From contig CM068547.1 in assembly GCA_035048495.1 (NCBI GenBank), forward strand, positions 21,955,913 through 22,019,912: a DNA stretch of 64,000 bases, in the 5' to 3' direction. This document shows, in pieces, positions 31,257 through 42,240 of this stretch. Source of the stretch: Euptelea pleiosperma. Its lineage: Eukaryota; Streptophyta; Magnoliopsida; Ranunculales; Eupteleaceae. The position numbers were made by a program, and so were the translations under genes. How positions within the stretch are numbered: the stretch's first letter is position 1; each line of letters opens with the position of its first letter. The notes beneath the pieces are model-generated. The model was not told the DNA's origin. It did not search any database and worked only from the letters and a program-made list of their open reading frames with translations.

Positions 31257-33416
31257 ACTTGGTATCAGAGCTATTCAAGTATGTGAAGGAGATCAGAGTA
31301 AGGAGGAACTACCAGGAGGGTACTAACCACTTGATGACGCTCATCAGGATCATATGGCTGACGTCAACAGCCGTACGGATAGGGTGAGGTCGACAGCCAA
31401 AAACCTCTCTTCTTGATAGAAGGCTATTTTTCCTGATTTATGGTGATCTTTTTAGGATTTTTTGGAGTCATCTTGTAGGTGTTCTGCTGCATCTTCTCAG
31501 AAATTCGTGCAAAATATTTTTTCAGTCCAACTCAAATCTCGGTGCCATAAGAGCTTTGTTCTATAAGTTTGTTACTTGCTTTCAATCCCTTTGATAATTA
31601 TCTTGAGGTGGATTCAAGTCTTATGCGAATCGGTGGAGTGTTGGAGATTTTGGATAAAAAACTCTACTTCCTAGTTACCGTCGGTACCCATTTTTGGGTT
31701 TTTTGGGATGTTGCTTCACTCACTAATCCATGTTATAGTATTTTGTGCTATTTCTGGTGGTTCTCATTGATCTTCAGATGTTATTTGGAATATGCGTGCT
31801 GCTGTTATGTGTTTTTGAGGAACAATCCTCATCTTCAGGGTGCTACGACACTTGTTCGGCCTCTTTGAAGGCCTCTGTTAGTTCATAAACCTTGCTACCA
31901 GGTTTATTTGTGTTTTTTGGCGATCTAGTTGTGAGTACACTGATCAGCCTTAGTTATGACTACCCCGGAAGACAACCCGGGATCCACTTCTAGCGGTGCC
32001 GGAGGAATCACCGTGCATCACATGCCCCTCGAAAACCCGGGTTTATAGATCACCACAGTAATATTGGATGGAAAAATTATTTGGAATGGTCCCAAGTAGC
32101 CAAGATGTTTATAGGTGGCCGTGGGAAGATGGGTTACCTTACGGGTCGAGCCACAGAACCGAAATCACCCGATGATCCACTGTATGCAACATGGGCGATG
32201 GAGAACCTCACTGTTATGTCTTGGCTCGTCAGCTCTTTGCAACCCCATATTAGTCGTGGCTTCATTTTCTTGCATACTGCTCACGAGATTTGGGAATCTG
32301 CACAAAAAGACATACCCCTAGCCGTAAAATATTGGTCGAGCTTTTTAGCTTAAACAGAGCATCTCTCGCCTTCAACAGGAGAAGTCCCTTTCCGATTACT
32401 TTGCCACCCTTAGGAGCATGTGGGAGGAGTTGGATCACTACCATGCCTTCCACCCAACTGGTTTAGAGAACATCACAAATTATCAGAAGTATGTGGAAAA
32501 GAATCGGGTCTTTGTGTTCCTCTCAGGGCTCAATCCTGAGTATGAGCTGGCTAGGGTTCAGATCCTCAGCAATCGAGGGGATCTACCCTCACCGAATGAA
32601 GTATATTCCTACATTCAAAGTGAGAAGAGCAGATGGAGTGTTATGGCATCACATCCTCTTCTCGAGCGATCAGCACTTGTTACTTCTTTTTATGGTGGTT
32701 CCAGCTCACAGTCTTAGCTCTTCTAGAAGCCGAAGACTTCTCTTTCTTCCACACCCAGCCAGCCGTATGCTCCTTCCACTACTGGGAAGCCCTCCAGGGA
32801 GAGGCCCAAGTGTGACCACTGTGGCAAGTTGGGGCATGCGATGGACAAGTGCTGGGTTCTTTATGCTATGCCTCCACGCTCTAGCCCACCTGGATTCTCT
32901 GGAGCTCACTCGGTGAGTATGTATACGCTTGGACCATCTTCTAGCCAACCTCTTCAGGGTTCTGTTTCCACCCCTATGACATCACCTACTCCTGTTTCTG
33001 CTTCAGAGATTGAGACTCTTTGACACTTGCTTGCTCAGTTAGACGGTTCTTCTGCCACATCCTCCACCTCCTTCGCGCAGTCAGGTACCACTAGTACTGC
33101 TCATCATGTGTCTACTCCTTCACCCAGTCCCACCTAGATCATTGATTCAGGTGCCTTGGAGCATATAACAGGTATGTCCTCTTTGTTTTCTACTTACTCT
33201 ATTTGTTCTGGTAAATATAAAGTAAAAGCTACTAATGGTACTTTACCTTTAGTATTAGGGAAGAGAACTGTCATTCTCTCTTCCCAAATTCCTTTGTCCT
33301 CTATTTTACATGTTCCCAAAGTTACTTCCAATCTCTTATTTGTTAGTGCCTTAACTTAAAACTTGATCTGCAGTGTCACTTTCTTCTCTTTGACTTTTGT
33401 CTTTAAGGACCTGGAG
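31257..33416 (+). pseudogene. Copia gag and protease, 5' half
   Basis: After the primer site and leader, gag starts at the ATG at 31956. Motifs in order: 'KMFIGGRGKMGYLTG' with 'LTVMSWLVSSLQP' (gag), 'CDHCGKLGHAMDKCW' at about 32811-32853 (an intact CX2CX4HX4C zinc knuckle), and 'IIDSGALEHIT' at about 33137 (DSGA protease). Several frameshifts and a stop at 32047 kill it. At 33417 a gypsy element with target duplication TGGAG is inserted; the copia frame resumes at 36559. Confidence 0.8.
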
Positions 33417-33812
33417 TGTAATGACCCTATTTCTAGCAATATTATAGTAGACTTTTTATAATACTTTGAATATTATATGTATGCCATTTTAAAGGTCTCA
33501 ACAATAGCTTTCTATCGGTATCAAGTTTGTCAATCAGACGTGCGAGTCAAAAGTTATTGTATTTAGTTCTGAGCAACATTTTAAGTTTTTACATGCTATA
33601 GTTTGATATCAAAAATATAAAATTTGAAAAAAAAAGAGACAATTTTCAAAATTATAGTCCCACATCGGATAGGAATGTAAAGTTCTGAGTTTTCAACCTC
33701 TATAAATACAAAGCCATGCCTTGAGAAAATTACATCAATTTGGGTATTTGCATTCTAACCCCTGAGGTAAGAATATTTGCAAAAAAATCCCTCAACTAGA
33801 AGAAATTCTACT

Positions 33813-34470
33813 ATGAGACTCTGTACGGAAGGCCTTGTAGATCTCCAGTGTACTAGGCAGAGGTTGGAGAGAGAAGCTTGCTTGGTCCCGAGGTGGTGCA
33901 GGAGACTACTGAGAAGATCGGGATCATTCGAGAACGTCTCCTTGGGCGCAGAGTTGGCAGAAGTCTTATGCTAATCTGCATCGCCGTAAGCTTGAGTTCT
34001 CCATCGGCGGCCATGTCTTCTTGAAGGTATCGCCAGTCAGAGGAGTGATGAGGTTCGGCAAGAAAGGGAAGCTAGCACTGAGGTTCATTGGACCTTTCTT
34101 GGTCCTTGATAGGATTGGTGAGGTTGCCTATCGCTTAGCTTTGCCTACTCAGTTGGCCGGAGTTCACGACGTATTCCATGTCTCGATGCTTCGCAAGTAT
34201 GAGTTGGATCCATCTCACGTGCTTGATTGGAAGTCTTTAGAGCTCCGAGAGGATGTTTCATATGTTGAACAACCTGTATGTATCCTCGCCACGAAAGAAC
34301 AAGTGTTGCGCACTAAAGTGATCCCCTTAGTGAAGGTGTTGTGGCAACACCACAACATTGAGGATGCCTCTTGGGAACTGGAGGCTGACGTCAGAGAGAA
34401 GTATCCACATTTGTTTTTGGATTAGGTATGTCTAATTTCGAGGACGAAATTCCTTATAAGGAGGGTGGGA
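33813..34470 (+). pseudogene. Gypsy integrase C-terminus of the deleted element
   Basis: The frame 34021-34425 has 'GKLALRFIGPFLVLDRIG' (the GPF/Y module), 'GVHDVFHVSMLRKYE' and ends 'EKYPHLFLD', the normal end of Tekay/Del-type polyproteins (VLWxxHxxEEATWExExxMxxxYPxLF). Short upstream frames (33777-33974) give the LRQRLERE segment before it. No full chromodomain is seen. Confidence 0.8.
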
Positions 34471-36553
34471 TGTAATGACTCTATTTCTAGCAATATTATA
34501 GTAGACTTTTTATAATACTTTGAACATTATATGTATGCCATTTTAAAGGTCTCAACAATAGCGCCATCTATTGGTATCAAGTTTGTCAAAATCGGACGTG
34601 CGAGTCAAAAGTTATTGTGTTTAGTTCTAGGCAACATTTTAAGTTTTTACATGCTATAGTTTGAGATAAAAAATATAAAATTTGAAAAAAAAAACAATTT
34701 TCAAAATTATAGTCCCACATCGGATAGGAATGAAAAGTTCTGAGTTTTCAACCTATATAAATACAAGGCCACGCCTTGAGAAAATTACATCAATTTGGGT
34801 ATTTACATTCTAACCCCTGAGGTAAGAATATTTGCAAAAAAATCCCTAAACTAGAAGAAATTCTAAAAATTTCTAAGAATTCCTGAAAATATTCAGGTCC
34901 TTTGAAATGTTTTTGTGGGGCCTACTGCCTCGAGATATGCGCTACCTCGAGATTCGCATCGTACGAGGTTCAAGGATTTGGGATTCCAGCGTATTCACTT
35001 GTATGTACATAGTTTATTTTATGCCTTTATTTATTTATTTAATTAATTATTAATTAATTAATTAATTAATTATTTAATTGATTAATTATTATTTATTTAT
35101 TTATAAATATTATTTTATTTTGGAAATAGTAGAAAATTCACAGAATATTGTAGAAAAATTCTAGAAAATTCTATTATTTTTGGGGAAAATGTCTAAAAAT
35201 GTTATTCTTATTATCTGTTAAATTTTAGCAAGGAAAAATCCCAATTCTTGTATTTTCCACATAAAATGTGTAAATGCATTAATAATTTATTGTAATCTTA
35301 AAAGCATGAAATTATGATAGATGAGGACATGCTTAATTTATTTAGTTGGATGAAGTCATGCTCAAATTCATTTTAAATGAGATATATGCGTTTTTCATCC
35401 GTTTTATGTATTCGCTTTTTAAGATATTAATAGGGCTTAAATGTTCTTATTTTTAGTTTCAAAATGTAAAAATATGAATGTTATACATGTAAAGATGTTT
35501 CTACAAACATTATTATTTTAGGCATATAAATACGATTAAGGACATGAATAAGAACGTGATTGGGAATGTGGAATATCAGATTAGTTGGAATCAGGCATTG
35601 TCTCATTTCTTTGAGACCCCTTGGGGTTTTAGTCTCTTAAAGTATCAGGTGTTGTCTTATTTCCTTAAGACCCCTTGGGGTTCCAGTCCCCTATAGGAGA
35701 GGTGTTGTCTCATTCATGAGACCCCTCGGGTATTTATACCTAAAAGAAAATTAGGGAATCCAGTATGAGGATACCTAATGAAACAATTAGTGTGCATATT
35801 AGGGAGTTTACTTGTGGACTAGAAATGTTGACATCGTACACTAGGACCGATGGAATGTTGGTACTGAATGCATCAGAATTGATAGTTTGACTGTATAGAA
35901 ATGGTCACGGGTATTCTGATAAGAAAAAAGTTGACTGTTATGTGAAAAGTTATCATTGTATTCGAAGTTATACGTAAGTAATTGATGGAGAATTGAGTTT
36001 TATCGAATTACATGTGAAATTCATTTGCAAATCGTATTTGTTTTAAAATAAACAAAAGTCGCTGATTTAAGTGATTTTACGCATGAGGAATGTACTTACT
36101 GGGCCATAGCTCATCGTTTTAAAATGTTTTGTTTTCAGGAAAGGATAAGGGGAAGTTGGTCTGATGCTTCCAGCATTTCTGTTGATAGACTTGTGCTAGA
36201 GACGATGTTATATTTTGTTTAATTCTTCTATCTTGTAGAAGGATACATGAGTTATGTAGGTCGTTTGACCGTTTAGTAACATGTATTTGGGAGTACGATA
36301 TATATACAATGTTTTCTTTTGGATGGGCATATTACGGTTTTGTTTGAGGTGAGAGATCCTCTAACATTATTAATGTGTCAATGAAGTGCGTTTCGTTTTA
36401 TGGATTGTTTAAACAAAATGAAAAAAATTATCCGGTGTATTTCTGCTACATCGTGATACCAGTTTTGTTTAACTGTGCGTTTGTATGATCAGATCGCGCC
36501 TCAAGATACGAGAAAGGTCGATATGACCAAATATCGGATTTGGGGGCGTGACA
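34471..36553 (+). repeat. Full 3' LTR of the gypsy element (2083 bp)
   Basis: TGTAATGACTC to GGCGTGACA. Contains a TATATAAATA box (about 34754-34763), an ATTT/ATTA-rich zone (35015-35110) and three ~58-bp repeats with GAGACCCCTTGGGGTTTTAG words (35583-35735). Near-identical copies form the two solo LTRs at 39009 and 44486. Confidence 0.85.
34754..34763 (+). promoter_or_regulatory. Putative LTR TATA box
   Basis: TATATAAATA ~285 bp into the LTR, conserved as TATAAATAC at the same place in the 33417 and 39009 copies. Probable U3 core promoter of the gypsy LTR. Confidence 0.4.
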
Positions 36554-36558
36554 TGGAG

Positions 36559-36945
36559 ACTTGGAGGACGATTGGCACTAGACGTGAGGCTGATGGCCTC
36601 TATCTTTTGGATGGACTACCTTTTGAGCCTGCAACATTGCAGTCAGTGTTTTCAAAGGCGTGCGCCTGAGAGTCAAGGTGACAGACCCAATGAACCTCTA
36701 TTGCGACAACAAAGCGGCTATTAGCATTGCTCACAACCCAGTTCAGCATGACAGGACTAAACACATCGAGGTTGATAGGCACTTCGTCAAGGAGAAACTT
36801 CAGCAGGGATTGATTTGTACACCCTATGTAAGGACTCAGGAGCAGGTTGCCGTTATACTTACTAAGGGAGTCAACAAGTCAATCCTGAATACATTGATAG
36901 TCAAGCTGGGCATGATGGATATCTTCGCACCAGCTTGAGGGGGAG
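36559..36945 (+). pseudogene. Copia GAG-pre-integrase stub fused to RNase H end
   Basis: 36559-36660 continues the interrupted copia frame (RTIGTRREADGLYLLD, the GAG-pre-integrase domain). At about 36660 the sequence jumps to the C-terminal RNase H, 'DPMNLYCDNKAAISIAHNPV', then 'TKHIEVDRHFVKEKL', ending at a TGA near 36938 with the purine tract GAGGGGGAG. Integrase and RT are absent, so there is a large deletion or recombination at about 36660. Confidence 0.8.
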
Positions 36946-37241
36946 TGTTGGATTCTATGTACACCCACGTGGGGGTGTTCCTAGTGGGCTGCGCTCTACT
37001 ACCCCACGAGGGTTTATTCTCTATTGCTTATGGGTTAAGTGGTGGGCCCCCACTTGACCCACATGATTTCTCCTTTACTTGTAGAAGGGGTTTCCCCAAC
37101 TTATAAATATTACTTATGGGAGATTGAATATTCACTTCAATCTCCCCATTCTCTCTCAAACCCTAATCTCTCATTTTTTCCCTAACCTCCATTATATCTC
37201 TCTCTCAATCTTTAGCATATTAGTGACAACCTCAAACAACA
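36946..37241 (+). repeat. Copia 3' LTR (296 bp)
   Basis: TGTTGGATTCTATG to CAAACAACA, following a purine tract. It matches the 287-bp LTR at 41440-41726 (TGTTGGAATTTATG...ATCACAACA) but not the 5' LTR at 31028. Confidence 0.75.
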
Positions 37242-38557
37242 ATAAGCACGGCTAGTGTTTTGTCTCTGAGAATAGGTTTTCTTAGTTGTCTCCCAAACCT
37301 CTTGAGCCATGACCATGAATAAGAAGCTCCGGCTAATATCCTGTTGCATAGAGTTGAGGAGCCATGACATAACTGTAAGGTCATCGGTCTCCCATTGTCG
37401 ATATGTGGGATCAGTCTTGGCAGGTGCAACTGTATTCCCAGTAAGGTGGCCTTGCTTCCCCTGGCCTCCAATAAATAACCGGGCAGCCTGTGCCCATTCC
37501 AAATAGTTCTTGCCATCAAGCATGAATGAAGTGATCTGCAATCCGGGGTTCTCGTATGCCAATTGATGCCCCGTAGGCCCTTCTGTGCCTTTGGAGGTAG
37601 CTTCCGAGCTCACATTGGACCTTGAGGGAATGTCCCCGCCAGATTCTGGAGTAGTCATAGCTATTTACGTGGATGAAGAACCAAGAGAAACCACACACAG
37701 GCTGGAGAACCGAAAACAAGGCAATCGAAGGCCAAAAAAGCAATAAAAGGGCCTTAAAAAGAGCTATGCAGAGTCCAAAGAGTGATGCAAAACAGAATAT
37801 GCATCAAGGAATGTTGATTAAACATCAACAAGATAAAGAAACAACCACAGATTGGTTTCAAGTGCTGCTGAAAATTGCAGCCACAAGAAAAAACCCAATG
37901 AAGAAGTCGGTGGTAACTATAGGGTGAAGATCACCTCACCGAAACTCCAATCCTCCATGGAACAACACATGGATGGATTTGATGGGTTCTTACAATTGTA
38001 GGGAACCAAAAACAACCAACAAGGCCAGGAAAAAAACCCCAAACAGATCGGACAAAGCGATAGAGAGAAAACTCAATTTTTTTGAATATTCGGGTAGAAC
38101 ATCAAAAAGACCATGATAGAGGCTCCAAAAATCCTCACAAAATCACCATAAATTCTATAAAATAGAGAACTACAAAGAGGAGTTTCAAAAATTTCTGACA
38201 AACCTCGAAATTTGTGTCCAGACCTCAAAAAGCATGTTCGTATGGCCTACGATGTCAGTTGTACGGTACAGTGGAATATCAGAACTCCTTTGACGATCTT
38301 CTCCAGCTGTGGATCTTTGAATCTATGCTCTGATACCAAGTTGAAATGGTGATTAGGGTTAGGGTTAGGGTTAGGCTATCAAAGAAAGAAGAGAGAGAAG
38401 AGAGAGAGAGAGGAGAAAAGGATGTTACGTATAGGTCACAATGACTCCATAAATCTTATTTACCTAAAAGGGGCTATTACAAAAAGACAAGTATTCCCCT
38501 TATGTCAAAGGAGTATTACAGAATAACCAAACTACCCTAAATACGTATCTGATAACA
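37242..38557 (-). mobile_element. Copia 5' part, minus strand (LTR, leader, gag)
   Basis: On the minus strand: LTR (38342-38557, TGTTATCAGATACG...CACCATTTCA), primer site TTGGTATCAGAGC (complement of 38327-38339), leader, and gag with ATG at 37658. The gag frame 37212-37658 has 'FMLDGKNYLEWAQAARLFIGG', 'DDLTVMSWLLNSMQQDI' and 'MAQEVWETTKKTYS', homologous to the plus-strand copia gag at 31956. It is cut within gag at about 37242 where the LTR of another copia abuts. Confidence 0.8.
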
Positions 38558-39008
38558 TACTTGGGAGCTTGACCAACAGAGATCTCTATAGATCAGAACC
38601 ATCGGCTGACTCTCGAGGAGGGTGATTCTCTTGAAGACATTGCTCTATTTCAGCGACTGGTTGGCATGTTGATATACTTGGCTCACACTCGTCCAGATAT
38701 TGCTTATGCTGTGAATGTCATCAGTCAGTTTATGCACGCACCTAGGTCATCTCATCTTGATGTAGCTCACAGAGTTCTTCGCTACCTCAAGTGGTCTCTA
38801 GGTCATGGCATATTGTTCGGGCGTCACGGACACTTTAGAGTGGAAGCATATATGGATGTAGATTGGGCAGGTGTAGTTACCGATTGTCGATCTACGCCAG
38901 GTTATTGTACCCTAGTCAGAGGGAACCTTGTCTCTTGACGCAATAAGAAGCATCTGGTTGTAGCTCGATCTAATGCAGAGGCAGAGTTCCGTTCTATGGC
39001 ACATGGTG
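38558..39008 (+). pseudogene. Copia RT end and RNase H start
   Basis: The frame 38666-38938 reads 'YLAHTRPDIAYAVNVISQFM' and 'MDVDWAGVVTDCRSTPGYC', the RT-RNase H junction (ADWAGxxxDRRSTxGY). The RNase H active-site Asp is retained. A solo LTR is inserted at 39009 after 'RSMAHG'; the frame resumes at about 41117. Confidence 0.85.
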
Positions 39009-41116
39009 TGTAATGACCCTATTTCTAGCAATATTATCGTAGACTTTTTATAATACTTTGAACATTATATGTATGCCATTTTAAAGGTCTCAACAATAGC
39101 TTTCTATCGGTATCAAGTTCGTCCAAATCGGACGTGCGAGTCAAAAGTTATTGTGTTTAGTTCTGGGCAACATTTTAAGTTTTTATTAAAAAAAAAAAAA
39201 AAAAAAAGAGACAATTTTCAAAATTTTAGTCCCACATCGGTTAAAAATAAAAAGTTCTGAGTTCCCAACCTCTATAAATACAAGGCCATGCCTTTAGAAA
39301 ATTACATCAATTTGGGTATTTGCATTCTAACCCCTGAGGTAAGAATATTTGCAAAAAAGTCCCTCAACTAGAAGAAATTCTAGAAAATTCCCAGGAATTC
39401 CTGAAAATATTCAGGAGGTCCTTTGAAAAGTTTTTTTTTGTGGGGCCTACTGCGTCGAGATACGCGCTACCTCGAGATTCGCATCGTACGAGGTTCAAAG
39501 ATTTTGGGATTCTAGCGTATTCACTGTAAGTACATAGTTATTTATTTTATGCCTTTATTTATTTAATTAATTAATTATTTAATTAATTAATTATTATTTA
39601 TTTAATTATTTAATTATTTATTTAATTGATTAATTATTATTTATTTATTTATAAATATTATTTTTATTTTTTATTTTTTTGAAATAGTAGAAAATTCACA
39701 GAATATTGTAGAAAAATTCTAGAAAATTCTATTATTTTTGGGGAAAATGTCTGAAAATGCTATTATTGTTATCTGTTAAATTTTAGCAAGGAAAAAAAAT
39801 CCCAATTCTTGTATTTTCCACATAAAATGTGTAAATGCATTGATAATTTCTTGTAATCTTAAAAACATGAAATTATGATAGATGGGGACATGTGTAATCT
39901 ATTTAGTTGGATGAAGTCATGCTCAAATTCATTTAAAATGAGATATATGCGTTTTTCATCCGTTTTATGTATTCGTTTTCTAAGATATTAATAGGGCTTA
40001 AATGTTCTTATTTTTAGTTTCAAAATGCAAAAATAGGAATGCTATGCATGTAAAGATGTTTCTACAAACATTATTATTTTATGCATATAAATACGATTGA
40101 TGACATGAATAAGAACGTGATTGGGAATGTAGAATATCAGATTAGTTGGAATCAGGCGTTGTCTCATTTCTTCGAGACCCCTTGGGGTTTTAGTCCCCTA
40201 AAGCATCAGGCGTTGTCTTATTTCCTTAAGACCCCTTGGGGTTCCAGTCCCCTAAAGAAGAGGCGTTGTCTCATTCATGAGACCCCTCGGGTATTTATAC
40301 CTAAAAGAAAATTAGGGAATCCGGAGAGAGGATACCTAATGAAACAATTAGTGTGCACATTAGGGAGTTTACTTGTGGACTAGAAGTGTTGACATCGTAC
40401 ACTAGGACCGATGGAATGTTGGTACGAAATACATCAGAATTGATAGTTTGACTTTATAGAAATGGTCACGGGTATTCCGATAAGAGAAAGGTTGACTATT
40501 ATATGAAAAGACTTCATTGTATTCGAAGTTATGCGTAAGTAATTGATGGAGAGTTGAGTTTTATCGAATTACATGTGAAATACATTTGCAAATTGTATTT
40601 GTTTTAAAATAAACAAAAGTCGCTGATTTAAGTGGATTTTACGCATGAGGAATGTACTTACTGGGCCCTAGCTCATCGTTTTAAAATGTTTTGTTTTCAG
40701 GAAAGGATAAGGGGAAGTTGGACTGATGCTTCCATCATTTCTGTTGATAGACTTGTGCTTTTGACGATGTTATATTTTGTTTAATTCTTCTATCTTGTAG
40801 AAGGATACATGAGTTATGTAGGTCCTTTGACCGTTTAGTAACATGTATTTGGGAGTACGATATATATACAATGTTTTCTTTTGGATGGGCATATTACTGT
40901 TTTGTTTGAAGTAAGACATCCTCTAACATTATTAATGTGTCAATGAAGTGCGTTTCGTCTTATGAATTGTTTAAACAAAATGAAAAAAAATTATCCGGTG
41001 TATTTCCGTTGCATTGTGATACCAGTTTTGTTTAACTGTGCGTTTGTATGATCAGATCGCGCCTCAAGATACGAGAAAGGTCGATATGACCTAATATCGG
41101 ATTTGGGGGCGTGACA
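39009..41116 (+). mobile_element. Solo gypsy LTR (2108 bp) with TSD TGGTG
   Basis: TGTAATGACCC...GGGGGCGTGACA flanked by TGGTG at 39004-39008 and 41117-41121. Very similar to the LTR at 34471, including the ~58-bp GAGACCCCTTGGGG repeats (40150-40300), an A-run variant and the TATAAATAC box. Solo state implies unequal recombination between two LTRs of a full element. The open frames 39069-39260 and 40081-40383 lie in it and are not genes. Confidence 0.9.
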
Positions 41117-41439
41117 TGGTGTATGTGAGGTCCTCTGGTTGAGGACTATGCTTGAGGAATTAGGATTCCAGGTGGCAGAGCCTACGAGTCTTTATTATGA
41201 TAACAAAGTCGCCATCAGTATTGCTCACAACCTAGTCTAGCATAGCAGGACCAAGCATATTGAAGTTGATTGTCATTTCATCAAAGAGAAACTTCAACAA
41301 GGATTGATTTGTACTCCTTATGTGAGAACCCAGGAGCAGGTTGTAGACATACTCACAAAGGGGGTAAACAAGTCTATTCTTCATACTTTGATTGGCAAGC
41401 TGGGCATGATATATATTTTCGCACCAGCTTGAGGGGGAG
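41117..41439 (+). pseudogene. Copia RNase H, C-terminal part
   Basis: Continues the copia frame after the solo LTR: LWLRTMLEELGFQ, then 'EPTSLYYDNKVAISIAHNLV', a stop, 'RTKHIEVDCHFIKEKLQQGL', ending in 'IGKLGMIYIFAPA' before a purine tract GAGGGGGAG. Related in sequence to 36661-36935. Confidence 0.8.
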
Positions 41440-41726
41440 TGTTGGAATTTATGTTTGCACCAACGTGGGTGTGCATAAGTGGGTTGCGTCCCACTCCCAC
41501 TTCCCACTTCCCACTTGCGAAGTTCTTTTGTTTCTGAGGAGGGTTAAGTGGGGTTCTCCCCATCATATATATAATACTTGTGAGAGAGATTGAATTAAAT
41601 CTCTTCTGTTCCCACAACTTCTCTCTCTAACCCTCATCTCCTTCTCCATCTTCTTCCGCTCCCATTACTATTTCTCTTCTTCTCTCTTTAATCTTTTCTC
41701 CACTAGTTACAACCTAAATCACAACA
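41440..41726 (+). repeat. Copia 3' LTR (287 bp)
   Basis: TGTTGGAATTTATG...CACAACA directly after the copia purine tract. Closely related to 36946-37241. Contains CT-rich stretches and a TATATATAATAC box near 41565. Confidence 0.75.
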
Positions 41727-42240
41727 ATAAAGGCATATTTTGATTTGTTGTGACCTATACCTAGATAATTTATATTCTATTTTGAGGCCATGCTCTGTAT
41801 TGTAGCAAACGTTTGTAGCATTTGTGTGTGCGCTTGGTTGCGCTTCAAACAAAAAATTTCATCGAGCCTAGCATTTTATGCAAAAAAATTTGTTAATTTT
41901 TGCAGCCAAAAAGTGGTTGCAAACATTAGCAAAATGGGTCCTCCCTTCTTGGTCTCCCACAACAACTCCCTTATGTCCAATCATTGCCGCCAATTATTGT
42001 CGCCATCGTTCACCGTTGCCAGAGTTTGTCACGAAAATTGTTGCCATCAGCGATCACCGTCGTTTTCCTGTCCCTTCTGAAACCCAATCTCTCCTCTTTT
42101 TTCAATCTCCTATTTGTATTTTTGAAATATCTTACCCAAACAACCTTCTTTCATTTTGCTTACAAGCATTTTCCATTTCAAACAAGTTGCCTGCAAACTA
42201 TAGACAGGAGATCAAGCATGACCTGAGTGTGTTTTTTTGG
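41727..42240. other. Unassigned intronic DNA
   Basis: Open frames in all three plus frames (41790-42246) overlap each other and show no domain. Tetranucleotide-like repeats GCCATC/GTCG at 41985-42060. Possibly leader or LTR of an older copia. Confidence 0.35.

Larger units (their letters stand above)
33417..36553 (+). mobile_element. Internally deleted Ty3/gypsy (Tekay/Del-like), with TSD TGGAG
   Basis: Perfect 5-bp duplications TGGAG at 33412-33416 and 36554-36558. Contents: truncated 5' LTR (33417 to about 33812, TGTAATGACCC start), a pol 3' fragment (about 33813-34425), a purine tract (AAGGAGGGTGGGA, 34458-34470) and a full 3' LTR (34471-36553, 2083 bp, ending GGGGCGTGACA). Everything from the LTR middle to late integrase is deleted. 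Long TGTAAT...TGACA LTRs and the pol end suggest a Tekay/Del chromovirus; the lineage is inferred. Confidence 0.88.

Noticed and set aside
40081..40383. 100-residue plus-strand open frame
   Set aside because: It falls wholly within the solo LTR and is made by the ~58-bp GAGACCCC repeats.
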